A stretch of 64,000 nucleotides of DNA from Blakeslea trispora (Eukaryota; Mucoromycota; Mucoromycetes; Mucorales; Choanephoraceae): assembly GCA_025331445.1 (NCBI GenBank), contig JAIWNE010000070.1, forward strand, positions 1-64,000. The letters run 5' to 3'. Shown in pieces: positions 53,759 through 64,000 of the stretch; within the stretch, counting starts at the first letter, position 1, and each line of letters begins with the position of its first letter. The position numbers and the translations under genes are program-made. The notes under the pieces were generated by a model. That model was not told the DNA's origin. It saw only the letters and a list, made by a program, of their open reading frames with translations, and made no database searches.

Positions 53759-55605
53759 TAGCAAATTATTGAAAAGAGAAAAAGAAAGAGAGAGAGAGAA
53801 AAAGGATAAGACGTAAAGAGAAAAAAAAAGAAGAAGAGAAAGGGTATTTTTAGTTGTTGAGAATCGATCTCCTATAAACGGTAACAAAAAAGGGAGTTGT
53901 ACTTACTAAAGACCTATCAATGGGAACATTCAGGTTTCTGTTCAACTCTGATTGGCAGGTAACTAATATTTTTCTGTGCTTTAATGATAATAACAAAAGC
54001 AGGAGCTAAATCTTTTTTTTTTTTTAATAATAGAAAAAGCTATAGCCTATCGCTTTGATGCTATGAATAGCAATAGATTGTCGTTTGACTTGGCATAATT
54101 TTTTCTTTTTTTTTTAGACGGAAATTCGTGCTTTAAAAAAGGACTCTGTACACATTAATCAATCAACAGTTGTAGTCTGTCAAGTATTGGCTTTCACATA
54201 ACTTTTTTTTTGTTTGTTTCAACAGGAAAGGATCGGCCATTTTGAGTAACCATTCCGATTTATTTCTGGCATAGCACATCTCTATCAATCCCGGTCATTC
54301 AAATGACCACAGTTCTTTCTTATCGTTTGACTGATGACTACAGATGATGGTAGGACCAATCTATTTCTAAACAGTGTTATTGAAAGCATGAATTTGTCTA
54401 TCAAGACCTGTTCTTTCTTCAGTATGTAAGCGCCGAAAGCAAAGCCCGTCTGTAACTTTCCTGCTTATTTCAATCAAAAAATAGTGCTTCAACAATAGAC
54501 TTGCAGACTAATATAAACAAAAATATGCTGAGCCTTTTCCCCTTTTTAAAATAAGTTTGTTATAAAAACCCTTTTCATTCTTGTTTCTAAAGTCAAGCTC
54601 ATCCTTAAGAACAGGAACTTTTTTGTTGAGAATCAAGAGCAAATTAGTTTCTTTTATTATGAAGCCATTTTACTGTTAATGAAAAAACATATATCTTTTC
54701 ATATATTTTCATTTATTTGTCAAAAGAAAAAAGAAATATGTTAAATAGAGAAGCGTTAGTTTATGGGTAGAATCTTTTTCTCTGATGAGAAGATCTGTCT
54801 AGAATAGAACAATCATACAACTTCTGTTGACTGAGAATTTCCAATGGTCTTCTTGCTTTTCTTGTGTTACTCTCTTAAATGTGTCACTAATAAATGTATT
54901 GTGTAGCAATAACTTCATGACCCTTTGAAGTCAACAAACACATACCAATCATGAAGACTATGTTTATCAAGATATTAGAGAAGAAATTGAGATGAAGAAT
55001 TAGTTCAAATGGCTCAAAAATGACAACAGTAGTTACCTTTAGCAAAATTTGAGTGTCTTTGGTAATGACTTGAATTGAGATTGTTTTAGGAGCAAAAAAG
55101 AAAAGAAGTCGAGTAAAAAAGTGAACAAGATCAATTAAACTCCATAAACTAAGTTTACATTCTATAGCGAGAAAAAGAAGAAGCTGCTATAGACGCATAT
55201 GTTTTTGTTACCAGTATTTAGTTTAATTCTCAAGAAAATCGAGTGTTTCAATCTATCATTTAACATAAGAATAAATGACTATGCATGGCAAGCTGTACAG
55301 GAACACAAAAGGATACAGTGCAATCAATAGTGCTCGAAGCTTCTTTGTGATAGAATTTTGTGTAAATGTACGTCATCATGTCGATGGAATCAGTACAAGC
55401 TGGCCAGTTTACAACACCTGTAAGCTACAAAAGCTCATAATGGAAATTACAGATTTATTGATGAAAGAGAAATAATTTAGTTTAGGTATAAAGATGAAGA
55501 GGAGAAGGAGGGAGGTAATGCTAATGCTAGTAAACTTCATGTCCTTTTTTTTGTGTTCTTGAAAATGTCGTTTTGTGTAATGTAACTTCTGATGAATCAT
55601 GTAAA
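53759..55605. other. Gene-poor AT-rich region
   Basis: About 1.85 kb with A/T homopolymers and no convincing open frame. A 66-residue plus-strand frame at 55275-55475 has balanced composition but no neighbour support, splice context or recognised family, so it is not called. Confidence 0.5.
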
Positions 55606-55848
55606 TTAGTTATCAAAAAGATCACCTAAAAGACCATCGTCATCCAAGAGATCACCTAGAGGACCATCACCATCTAAGAGTTCACCTAAAGGGCCATCGC
55701 CACCTAAAAGACCATCTCCACCCAAAATACCGTCACCACCTAAAAGACCATCACCACCTAAAAGACCATCTCTTTGATGGATACTAGCAGCAGAACTGCT
55801 TACAACAAAGGCAGCAACCAAGACAAGAGACAAAGTGATGAAACGCAT
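55606..55848 (-). CDS. Small secreted Gly/Asp hexapeptide-repeat protein, paralogue 1 (80 aa)
   Basis: MRFITLSLVLVAAFVVSSSA is a clear signal peptide; the mature part starts near SIHQRDG. The remainder is a string of imperfect hexapeptides, DGLLGG or DGILGG four times, then longer acidic variants DGPLGELLDG, DGPLGDLLDD and DGLLGDLFDN at the end. The DNA unit is 18 bp. Signal peptide, leader and upstream region are nearly identical to those of the gene at 58.3 kb, so the two are a tandem duplication on the same strand. The Asp-Gly pairs recall Ca2+-binding repeat proteins, but spacing differs from RTX nonapeptides. No known family recognised. A TATA box lies about 122 bp upstream of the ATG. 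Confidence 0.8.
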   Translation of the reverse strand: MRFITLSLVLVAAFVVSSSAASIHQRDGLLGGDGLLGGDGILGGDGLLGGDGPLGELLDGDGPLGDLLDDDGLLGDLFDN

Positions 55849-55969
55849 GGCAAAAAAATATAAAAGAGTAAGTTATGCAGAAAGGAAGAGATATAGAAAG
55901 AAAGAGTAGAGAAAAAAGAGTAATGGGTGAGTGAAGAAAGACAAGAAGTGAAGAGCAAACTTGAGTCTC

Positions 55970-55976
55970 TTTTATA
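55970..55976 (-). promoter_or_regulatory. TATA box of secreted repeat protein 1
   Basis: On the minus strand CTATAAAAGAGACTCAAG. The same sequence at the same relative place precedes the paralogue at 58.3 kb, and it is conserved within a block that extends through the leader. Confidence 0.7.
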
Positions 55977-56039
55977 GGATCTTGGTCTGCTTGTTTCTTC
56001 AACAAGAGATCCTAGTGTCAATTTACTTTTTCAGAGATA

Positions 56040-58264
56040 TCTAACACATACCAGCTAAAATAACCTAATACCGAAAGATCAGATTATGCATAAAGTTTGC
56101 TGTAAAGCTTTCAAAAAAAGAGAAACTAATGCATTCTTCTGCCATGTTAGTATGTTGTCTCTCCTTTAGTGTGCTTAGTCAATCAAATAGAAAACAATAA
56201 ACTAGCTTAGAAAGAGGATTTTCTATTATAGCTGCAGTGTTGTCATTTTTTTAAAAAAAAAGTATTTTCTAGATTGAAGATTCTGAATGGCATGCATTCT
56301 GTTTTACTTTGTTCCTTAGCTAGTTTCCAGGAGTTGATAAACATACAAACGAAATCAACAAAGGATCTCTATGTCATATGTCTCATTCTTCTGGATAGTA
56401 TCTGCTTTGTTTTTCTATGTGCGTTTTCTAATGTTAAAGTTTGTTACTGGATTACACTTGCTGTTGCTTTAATTAAGTTTGAGAAGAAGGCTTTTCAGAC
56501 TGAAGAAAAATCAATGAAATCGATCATCACTTCTTACTTGTAAGATGAATTGTAAGGCTTTATTGAAGCTATCTTTATGTTTATTTAAATTTGAAATCAA
56601 AGACAAATATGACAATCAAAAGCGAAAAGTGTGATTTCAGCATTGAATCGCTGGTTATGAGAATGCCTCGAGACAAATGATATCTAAATCAACAACAGAA
56701 ATATCATTTTTCTTATTCAAGTTAAGCGTTAATATTGTTGTCTTGATTATGACACAAAAAGTAAACTTCCAAAAAAAAAAGGCGCGCTTCTGGGATATTT
56801 GGATTTTCTTTTCTGTCATTTTCTTTCTAGTGAAGAATGAAAAAGAAGGGGGGTTGTTAACACAGCTCCTTTCCAATTCCTTCCCCCTCTCCTTCAGCTT
56901 TAGAGGTAATAAATTCTTGAAAACTTTTAAAGAGAAAGATGTAGTGTGCAAGTAGGCATAGGTTGGAAAATCAAACATTGAATTTGTAAATTAGAGACAA
57001 CTGTTAATCTGAAACACAGAGCATAAAACAAATTGTTTATGGATTCTTTTTCCATTGTAACTTGTAATATTCAAAAGCAAGAAAAAACGTAGAAAGAAGG
57101 AATAGCAAAAATCCTAATAATAAAAAAAGGTATAACCTGTCGAAATGTCTTGAAAAACAAATAAAAACAAAGGCAAAGGCCTTACAACAGATAGTACTTG
57201 ATTAAGCAAAAAGATAATTCTTGTTTCTAATTTACTATGATATCGAGGACAATAGAGAGACAAACAGATTCAGAAAAAAAAGAAAAGAGGAACTAGCAGT
57301 ATCTATCAAAAAAAAAAGGAGAGAGCTTCTTACTTGTGAAGAGATAAGGCCTTAACAAGAGGTTCAGGCTGCTTATTATGTCACCAAAATGATATTGACT
57401 TTTGTATTGAAAGAACCACTCAGGCTTTTTTTTTTAATTCAAAGTTGTAAAGCCTAACATTGTATAGTTTATGACTTTGATTTTATATAGTAAGGCTTGT
57501 TTTGATAGGATTTTTTTCCCCCAAGAGCACACAGATAAGATTTTGTGATGATTAACTAGTCTTAGTTTTGAACCAAGAGAAAACAAGTTTTTTATTGTTT
57601 ATAATATCACGGCTAGACATATGCAGTTTGCTACTTGATCTTTGCTGTGTAAAATTCTAAGAGATATTATTGTAAATACATAGATTAATTGAAATTAGAA
57701 AGCTTCAAAACATCTAAAAGTGTTGCCAATTTGTTCAAATCAGTTTATGATGAATGCGTTGTTCAAATTAAAAGAATCAGATCGAAATACTAAAATTCCT
57801 AACACGCTATATTTGTCAAAGAGCCAACACGAGAAGCACAAGAGTCATAGATGTTTTGTTTGACAAAGTGTATATAGCCCATATCTACAGAAACAGTGAT
57901 CTCCATAGTATTTCTACAAGATTTTAGCTGTCTTTCTTTTTGTGTTGAGACAAACATTTGTTTGTTGTTCCTTTTTTTTTTCTCTTATCTCTCTCAACTC
58001 ATCATTATTGATTCAGTATTGATATATACCATCTAATAAATTAAATTTAACAAAAGTCACTGTAGCACTCCTACCTTCAAATTATAAGAGTCTAGTCATT
58101 TGATGTTTTAGTTGACATGACGAAGATATGTTTATAAGTGATTCTTTTATTTTATTAATAATACATTTGGTTCTTTAAAGAACACTAGATAGAGTGCTCA
58201 GTATTGTTGCAGTAGAAAGAACAAATTGATAGCGAATGAGACAAAGTGCTGCTAAAAGCAGGCT
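56040..58264. other. Gene-poor region between the two secreted-protein paralogues
   Basis: About 2.2 kb, AT-rich. Frames of 89-107 residues at 56274-56543 and 56655-56978 are biased toward Phe/Lys/Ile as expected from AT-rich chance frames and lie on opposite strands over each other. No gene supported. Confidence 0.5.
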
Positions 58265-58618
58265 TTAGTGATTTCCGATAGCAGCATCGCCTGCCTCGTC
58301 TTTTTCTTCTTCATTTCCAGTCTTTTCATTTCCGGTTTTTTCATTTTCAGCCTTTTCGTATTCTGGTGCTTCATTTTCATTTTCATCCTCTTCTTGATGT
58401 GCTTGTCTAAAGACTTGACGCTTATCGAGGCCAATGTTTTCAAAGACAGTACCTAGAAGACCATCATCGCCCAATATGCCATCATCGCCCAGTATGCCAT
58501 CATCATCTGTAAGGCCATCATCACCACCCAAAAAACCATCTCGTTGATGGATACTAGCAGCAGAACTGCTTACAACAAAGGTAGCAACCAAGACAAGAGA
58601 CAAAGTAATAAAACGCAT
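58265..58618 (-). CDS. Small secreted Gly/Asp-repeat protein, paralogue 2 (117 aa), with Kex2-like site
   Basis: The signal peptide MRFITLSLVLVATFVVSSSA differs from paralogue 1 by one residue. The repeat part is shorter and more acidic (DGFLGGDDGLTDDDGILGDD, DGILGDDGLLG). It is followed by a part absent from paralogue 1: FENIGLDKRQVFRQAHQEED, then a Glu/Asn/Lys-rich region with repeated EKTGNEKTGNEE, ending DAAIGNH. LDKR followed by Q is a good Kex2 cleavage site, so a C-terminal peptide could be released in the Golgi. Function unknown. The Glu-rich tail may have been gained here or lost in paralogue 1. Confidence 0.8.
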   Translation of the reverse strand: MRFITLSLVLVATFVVSSSAASIHQRDGFLGGDDGLTDDDGILGDDGILGDDGLLGTVFENIGLDKRQVFRQAHQEEDENENEAPEYEKAENEKTGNEKTGNEEEKDEAGDAAIGNH

Positions 58619-58715
58619 GGCAACAAAGTGTAAGAGATGCAGAGAGAAAGAGTAGAGAAGAAAGAGTAATGAGCGAGTGAAGAAAGACAAGAAGTGAAGA
58701 GCAAACTTGAGTCTC

Positions 58716-58722
58716 TTTTATA
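58716..58722 (-). promoter_or_regulatory. TATA box of secreted repeat protein 2
   Basis: CTATAAAAGAGACTCAAG on the minus strand, about 100 bp upstream of the ATG. The block from here to the start codon matches that of paralogue 1 except for an indel of about 30 bp in the leader. Confidence 0.7.
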
Positions 58723-58799
58723 GGATGTTGGTCTGCATTTGTTTTTCGCTTTATTTTTTTCTTGTGCTTGTAAGAGATGCTTGTTCAATGCTAATTGCA

Positions 58800-60130
58800 A
58801 TACAAGGCTTAAAAGCTAAAAAAAAAAAAAGAGAATACGCAGAGTACTCTACGGAGATCGTCAACAGCAAATGAGAGAAAACGAGAAAACAAAGAACTTT
58901 GAAGGGTTACACGGAAGGAATAAAGCGAAAAACAAACAAGTTGTAAACAAATACATTCTTGCAGAAGATCAACTATATGAGTTCATCTTATTGCTTGAAT
59001 CTGATGTTTAGTTCATGCACAAAAAGAAGCCTTTTAAGAAATTTAGCTACGAATCTAAAAAGTTTAGTCCCTTAGATACAAGTGTTGTCTTTGTGTTTGC
59101 ACATCAGTTTGTTGCTAAAGAAACGCGCATGTACACAACAAAAATGAAAAAAGCCATCCATGCGCATCAGTTTTCTTCTTATTTGGCACAGCATTCCTTT
59201 TTCGTGTTTGTGCATTTACACATTGATTTATTTGGCCACCCCTGATAGTTATTTTGGGCTTATTAAACATGTAAAGCGTTTTTTTTTTGTTTTAGAATTT
59301 GGTAGCTGAAATACATCAAACACATAAGCATCAGCTTATCATTTAAGCTTTAAAAAATCAAGAGTGTTATCAAGCAAGAAGAAGAAACAAAAAAGAGAAT
59401 ATGTTTTGGCTTATACAGACTAATGCTTCATATTAGATGATAATGCAATATGTGTTGCCATCAAATTTATATTGATTTGCACACACATTAAGACATTTTG
59501 TTGTGACTCCCCGCCTTTATCTGACTGTTGCTGTCTGCTTATCTTTAAGCCTAGCCTAACTTCCTGTGCTCTTTCTTTTAGTTTTTAGCACTCTTATATT
59601 GATAACAAATGCAACATCTTGCAAAAACAAGTAATGAAGTTGCTTGTCTGAGACAAAAGCATGGTAATAAAGTCAGAATCTAGTGCATATACCAAGAAGG
59701 TCTTGTTTGGTTCTTCGTCTTTCTTTCACAAAGAGTTAGTGAATAGTCTACATCGAGCAAAATTTTGGCTCTGCTTCTCTTTGCATGAGCAATCATATTT
59801 CATAATTTTAGCATTTAATTATTTACTCTACTTTTGCATGCATTTTGATATCACAGTTTTATGTCACAAAGTTCTTTTTTCTCATGCAGCATGGCTGTTT
59901 TCTTTTCTGTCGCCTTGCTTCATGAAGCGGATTTATTACTTTAATATTATTTACAGTCTGCATATCTATCATGAAAATATTAATAAAAGTAAATGATGCA
60001 GAAGAACTCGTATTGAAATCAATGCTTCTCTAATATATGATTCAAAGAGTCTTTGGAAATACTTCTGCATTCAAGTAGAATCATGCAAGATGTCTGTTTG
60101 ATCAAGGGCAACCAGGCTTGTCTCTTATAG
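58800..60130. other. Gene-poor region
   Basis: About 1.3 kb AT-rich. A 111-residue plus-strand frame (59661-59996) is Phe/Tyr/Leu-rich with no signal or domain pattern and is judged chance. Nothing else seen. Confidence 0.5.
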
Positions 60131-61005
60131 GCTTATCTTGTGTTTGACCTGGTTTTGTTTGTCATTAGGACGGGTTCCGTAACAAAAAAAGAAACCTGTT
60201 GCTACAACTAAGCATATTTAATGTTGTTTGAAGAAATGCTGGAAAGCGAATTGATCTACAGACTGTTGTCTTGTAGCCCTTATCAACTACGTAAACTCTA
60301 TATGGTTTCGGTGAAATCAGTAATAGCCCCTTTGTATGACTTGAAAACACTCTAAATCCCTTCTCCCCCCCCCTCAAGTTATCTGTTTGGTTGCTTTTGC
60401 TCTCATAGCTCTTGTGTACCTACCCAAAGAAAATAGCTAACACGATAAACTCATTTATAGCAACAGCATAAAGGGGTTCTTTTTCTTTTAATGATAACTA
60501 GACAGATACACAACCACACATTGAGAAAAGATTTCTTGATATTAGGACTCAACATATGTTATGAAGCCTGCATTTCATGCTTGATTTTATAAAAAACACC
60601 CTCAAGATGCAGTTGTGTCACGCAATTGTAATGCTGATATCTCTCCCCCGTCCTTAGAATACAATGGCTAATCATATTAGATGCTCTTGTTTTTTCTTGT
60701 AAAGTCTAATTGCAATATTTGCTCTCAGTCAATTACATTCTTGCTCTACCTATAAAGCCTTCATCCCTATCCTTATATATTTATAGCAACAGAGTATATT
60801 ATATCTTGTAAAGATGTATCATTTGCAAGCAATCTACGATTGCCTGTCTCCGGATATGTCATTCTCAAATATGTTATAGAAGACAGAAGAGTGACGCGTA
60901 AAGTGTAAAGGCTAGAAGCAATATTTGCTGTGAGTATATTGAGAACTGTTGTCAGCATTACTAATCCCCTCCTTTTCTTGTTTCTCTCTTTTTCTGTCTT
61001 TTCTT
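60131..61005 (-). repeat. Dispersed 0.87-kb repeat, copy 2 (inverted)
   Basis: Inverted copy of 8100-8965, by eye roughly 90 % identical over its length. The open frame ending SNRFLFLLRNPS is kept; a length difference near its end is 3 nt, which keeps the frame. The C9-10 run at 60365-60374 matches the G run of copy 1. Both edges are sharp. Confidence 0.7.
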
Positions 61006-61339
61006 TCTGTGTTTCAAGGGGGTTCAAAAGCCAATGGATGGCTTTTTGAAAGCATATTCAAGGTAGTGACTTGCCAAGTCTACATAATGCATTGATATTG
61101 CAACAAGAGCTTTGACTCTTTTTTAGAGATGTTGAATAGCTTTACTATGCTTTGAATAAGCACAAGCATCTACAAAATTCAATACAACACACTGTAGCTT
61201 GTATCTGGGCTTTATTTCGTGTTTGACATGCAACTGGTATCATGGATAGCCGAGTAAACTACGTGGAGTTATACAAAAAAAAAGACAATCAGATAATTTT
61301 CCATTCAGTAGAATCACGTGATTTGCGTTATGAAGAATG
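61006..61339. other. Spacer downstream of the EI24-domain gene
   Basis: Includes 3' UTR sequence of the EI24-domain gene and the edge of the dispersed repeat. Nothing else recognised. Confidence 0.4.
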
Positions 61340-62274
61340 TCACTGAAGATAAATAGAACCATACCCATCTTTTGGTCCTCCATAAGGTGAGATTACAATC
61401 TCATTGGATAAACTTTGCTGTCTTTTGGCAATCTCTCTTTCATTCTTTTCATACTTATCTCCTACCCATAATGCAGCACCCACCACATTAGTCCACATGA
61501 AGATAAGATTGAAGAACGGAACAAGCTCAAGTGCAACCGCTACTGCTCCGAACTGACTATAATCTGCTTTATGTCGCCATGCATAGCTTCGAGAATCACC
61601 GACCGAGAATCCGCGAAACTCTAGATCATAATGAAGATGATGACCCCAGCTATTGTCATTCAATCAGCCTTATTGTTTCCCTCTCACTATCTATACTATT
61701 ACCATGCAACCCAACCATTGATATAACAAGCAACCACAGTGCCGATCACAGGAATAAGATGAAGCGGCGCAGTCAGAATCAAAATGACTACCTGAGCTAG
61801 CAACAAAAGCCAGACAAAAGCCAAGCCAGAAGAAATACCTCGACAACAAAGAATCAAACCTGATACAGGGATACGGGAATCAAACATGCGATCTAAGCCA
61901 CGTGCACGTAAAGTAGCATCAAACAAAGCATCCTGAAAGAAAGGTAGGACAATAGCATAAAATAATAAATCAAAGATGGCTGATTCCAACAACACAAAGA
62001 TCACAGACACTGTCCAAGCTAACCAGACAGGACAGTGTGCTGTGATGAGTGCATGGGCTTGTAAGGGTAAAAGGTAAACAAATGACAACACAAGCGAGAT
62101 GATGCCAACAATAAGTGTTAAGAAGAATGGGCAGACAGCTTTTCCCCATAACTTGAATACATGTGTTATTGCAAACGATTCAGGCTATATACATTCGATA
62201 TATATTATATTTACTTGAGGATGTGTCATGAAATAAACTACACCAGCAACAGGATAGGCAGAAGGTGGTGCCAT
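61340..62274 (-). CDS. EI24-domain multi-pass membrane protein (Rrt8/Lds-like)
   Basis: Exons 62274-62215, 62184-61703 and 61649-61340 give 283 aa. At least four hydrophobic segments are visible: AVCPFFLTLIVGIISLVLSF, WLAWTVSVIFVLLESAIFDL, GLAFVWLLLLAQVVILILTA with PLHLIPVIGTVVACYINGW, and GAVAVALELVPFFNLIFMWT. The block GWVACWGHHLHYDLEFRGFS and the P(L)HLIPVIG motif are typical of the EI24 family, which in fungi includes the lipid-droplet/outer-spore-wall proteins Rrt8, Lds1 and Lds2. A role in lipid droplets or the spore wall is inference from those relatives. It diverges from the dolichyl-diphosphatase gene with 332 bp between start codons. Confidence 0.75.
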
Positions 62275-62606
62275 TGTAATCGATAACGAAAAGAAAATAG
62301 TAACAAACACAAAATAAGCATAAGAAAAGTAAAGCTGAGTCTGAATTAGTCTCTCTTTTTGTCTTTATGATAGCAGTAGTTGAGTTCCTGTTGATAAGAT
62401 AATACACAATCTTTATTGTGATTTGAACCTCAAACTTCAGATACTCAGAAAACTAGAACAATAGGCCCTTTTCTTTAATACAATGAAAACGTGGATAGTC
62501 AACAAGTGCTACTTTAAGAATGTAATGTTTGAAAGCCATGTTTAAACTCAGTCGATCTATGCACTTCAATTTTTTTAAAAAAAAAACTTGATTTTATTAC
62601 ATCAAG
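62275..62606. promoter_or_regulatory. Divergent promoter region of EI24-domain gene and dolichyl-diphosphatase
   Basis: 332 bp between divergent ATGs. AT-rich, with pyrimidine stretches just before each start. No consensus TATA is clear. Confidence 0.4.
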
Positions 62607-63375
62607 ATGGAGAGTCATGCACTTGCATCTATTTCATTGACTCATGTCTATTTCAACCCAACAGACAAGCTATCTTACTTGCTTGCGTACATTACACTTG
62701 CACCTATTGCCATTCTAGTGTTTTATGCATCTGTCATCGTGTCCAGAAGAGAGGTGGCTGGCATCCTCATGCTGATGGGTCAACTATTAAACGAAGGTCT
62801 CAATTATCTATTGAAAGAACATATAGCTCAAGACAGACCTCATGGTAAATTTCTCTCTATAAAATCAAAACACGATGATTTATCACTTGCAGCAAAGATC
62901 ATTTAGGTGATGGTTATGGTATGCCCTCAAGTCATGCTCAGTTTATTTGGTATTTTGCTGTTTACGGGTCATTGTATATGATGAGATATATTCACTTGGA
63001 TCATTCCGTTTGGAAGCAACTGGTTAGTTTGGCAATGTTTGCATTGGCCACCTTGGTCTCATTATCTCGGTAAATGAATGTGCCTGAGAGAGAGAGAGAG
63101 ATATACATTTAACGTTTTCTCGAAATAGTGTTTATTTAGGATATCATACTAAGCATCAAGTTATAGCAGGTTCATTTGTAGGCATTTTATTTGGCGTGAT
63201 TTGGTACAGGATATGCCAATGGTTACATAGCTCTGGTTTAGTCAAGACCATGCTTAGTACTTGCTTAGCTAGAAAGCTGTATTTAAGAGACATGAGTTTT
63301 GTTCAGAATGTGGCTCGATGGGAATATGAGCAGTGGTGTCAATTGCAAGAGGAGACACGGCCCAAACAGATATAA
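62607..63375 (+). CDS. Dolichyl-diphosphatase (PAP2 family, Cax4/DOLPP1-like)
   Basis: Exons 62607-62844, 62907-63069 and 63129-63375 give 215 aa. The PAP2 acid-phosphatase motifs are complete: KEHIAQDRPHG (K-x6-RP), GMPSSHAQF (PSxH) and SRVYLGYHTKHQV (SR-x5-H). The Gln after the last His instead of Asp is usual in DOLPP1/Cax4. There are four hydrophobic segments. The enzyme removes a phosphate from dolichyl diphosphate on the luminal ER side so that the lipid carrier can be reused in N-glycosylation. The start is the ATG of MESHALASISLTHVYF, which matches family starts. Confidence 0.93.
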
Positions 63376-63529
63376 CCTATTTGTTAAATTAAGAAGCAAC
63401 CTCTGATTAAAGACATCTTGGTTGCTATGGATACATGACTTCACACTCCGATGTCTATTTTTTTTTTTGAAAGAAACCCACTTTTGCGACTTTTTTTTTT
63501 CTTTGTGTGTGTTTGGATTTCAGCTGTGC
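63376..63529. other. Short spacer between dolichyl-diphosphatase and RING gene
   Basis: 154 bp, T-rich, with pyrimidine tract TTTTTTTTTTCTTTGTGTG before the next start. It must hold the end of one transcript and the promoter of the next. Confidence 0.4.
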
Positions 63530-64000
63530 ATGTCTTTGACAAGAGTAATAGAACATGTAACAGATCCTACACAAAAAAGATGCAGATTGGATCTTGGTTC
63601 TCAGCAAGAAGAAGAAGACGATGAGAGTTATATGTGTACTATTTGTTCTGAGAATTGGTCTTCCAAAGGTGAACATTGCCTTGTCAGTCTAAAGTGTGGC
63701 CATTTGTTTGGCAAAAAGTAAAAAAAAAAGAAAACCTTAAAGAAAAGTTTTTTTATTTATTTTGCAATTAATCACATATATAGATGTATAGTGCGCTGGA
63801 TTATGGATAGAAGTAAAAAACTAGGTGGTTCTAAGGCACCTTGTCCGATGTGCATGTAAGTAGGAACAGGTAATGAAGAGCGCAATACCTAACTATAGTC
63901 CATAGGAAAGCAGCAAGACAAGGCGATATTCGTACAGTGATACCCACTCGTCTAGCAGTCAAAGATATCACTCAATCGGACCAATTGAAGCGTGAATTGG
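63530..64000 (+). CDS. RFWD3-like RING E3 ubiquitin ligase, 5' part (cut by window edge)
   Basis: Exons 63530-63717, 63784-63855 and 63906 to the edge. After about 34 residues with an acidic run (QQEEEDDES) comes a C3HC4 RING: CTICSENWSSKGEHCLVSLK, CGHLFGKKCIVRWI, CPMC. The spacing and the text CTIC...W...G.H...L.CGHLFG..CI..W are those of RFWD3, which ubiquitylates RPA and RAD51 at stalled forks. The sequence after the RING (KAARQGDIRTVIPTRLAV) also fits, as RFWD3 has K.AR..DI. The WD40 part expected downstream lies outside the window. Confidence 0.75.

Noticed and set aside
55275..55475. 66-residue plus-strand frame
   Set aside because: Isolated in a gene-poor region, no splice context, signal peptide or family resemblance.
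59661..59996. 111-residue plus-strand frame
   Set aside because: Amino-acid bias (Phe, Tyr, Leu, His) expected from AT-rich chance sequence; no motif.

Overview
The window looks like nuclear DNA of an early-diverging filamentous fungus, most likely Mucoromycota and probably Mucorales. It is AT-rich, and the genes carry many short introns (about 50-85 nt, GT...AG). The proteins are fungal in type: a Dnm1-type dynamin, a fungal 161-residue tropomyosin, an Ssn6/Cyc8 corepressor, Vps8, and a tetraspanin with a long cytosolic N-tail. Metazoan-like genes rarely kept in yeasts (DHTKD1-type dehydrogenase, RFWD3-type RING ligase) sit beside a carotenoid cleavage oxygenase of the kind mucoralean fungi use for apocarotenoid and trisporoid chemistry. 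The taxonomic call is inference from gene content; no marker gene for species assignment is present.

Layout. 0-6 kb: a 215-bp foldback element just upstream of DNM1 (+), then a carotenoid oxygenase (-). 6-9 kb: mostly non-coding, with one possible small secreted peptide and one copy of an 0.87-kb dispersed repeat. 9-31 kb: a compact housekeeping block of an Rrn6/TAF1C-like Pol I factor (+), DHTKD1 (+), DnaJ-X cochaperone (-), tropomyosin (-), a small membrane protein (+), VMA21 (-), a Lys-rich-tailed cyclophilin (+), an A-T-R NRPS-like reductase (-) and VPS8 (-). 31-48 kb: a transposon island holding a nearly intact Tc1/mariner element, a 12-bp minisatellite, a second long DDE transposase, two decayed Helitrons of different lineage, a 5'-truncated LINE, an integrase scrap, a mariner remnant and one F-box-like orphan ORF. 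48-54 kb: SSN6 (+) and a tetraspanin (-). 54-61 kb: gene-poor, with a duplicated pair of small secreted Gly/Asp-repeat proteins (-) and the second, inverted copy of the 0.87-kb repeat. 61-64 kb: an EI24-domain membrane protein (-), dolichyl-diphosphatase (+) and the 5' part of an RFWD3-like RING protein (+), cut by the window edge.

The cellular genes do not form one pathway. They cover membrane traffic and organelle dynamics (DNM1, VPS8, VMA21), actin (tropomyosin), transcription (Rrn6-like, SSN6), lysine/2-oxoadipate metabolism (DHTKD1), N-glycosylation lipid recycling (dolichyl-diphosphatase) and protein folding (DnaJ, cyclophilin). Several neighbours are tightly packed: 24 bp between the small membrane protein and VMA21, 39 bp between cyclophilin and the NRPS-like gene, 52 bp between SSN6 and tetraspanin, and an 87-bp divergent VMA21/cyclophilin promoter.

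I did not find a clear new multi-gene system. The most unusual items are: the mariner-related foldback element next to DNM1 and the related full element next to VPS8; two micro-exons (10 and 13 nt); the duplicated Gly/Asp-repeat secreted proteins; a Helitron helicase copy that lacks its Walker A motif; and an exact 27-bp inverted match flanking the long DDE transposase. Exon boundaries were worked out by hand from GT/AG sites and reading-frame continuity, so individual junctions may be off by a few bases.
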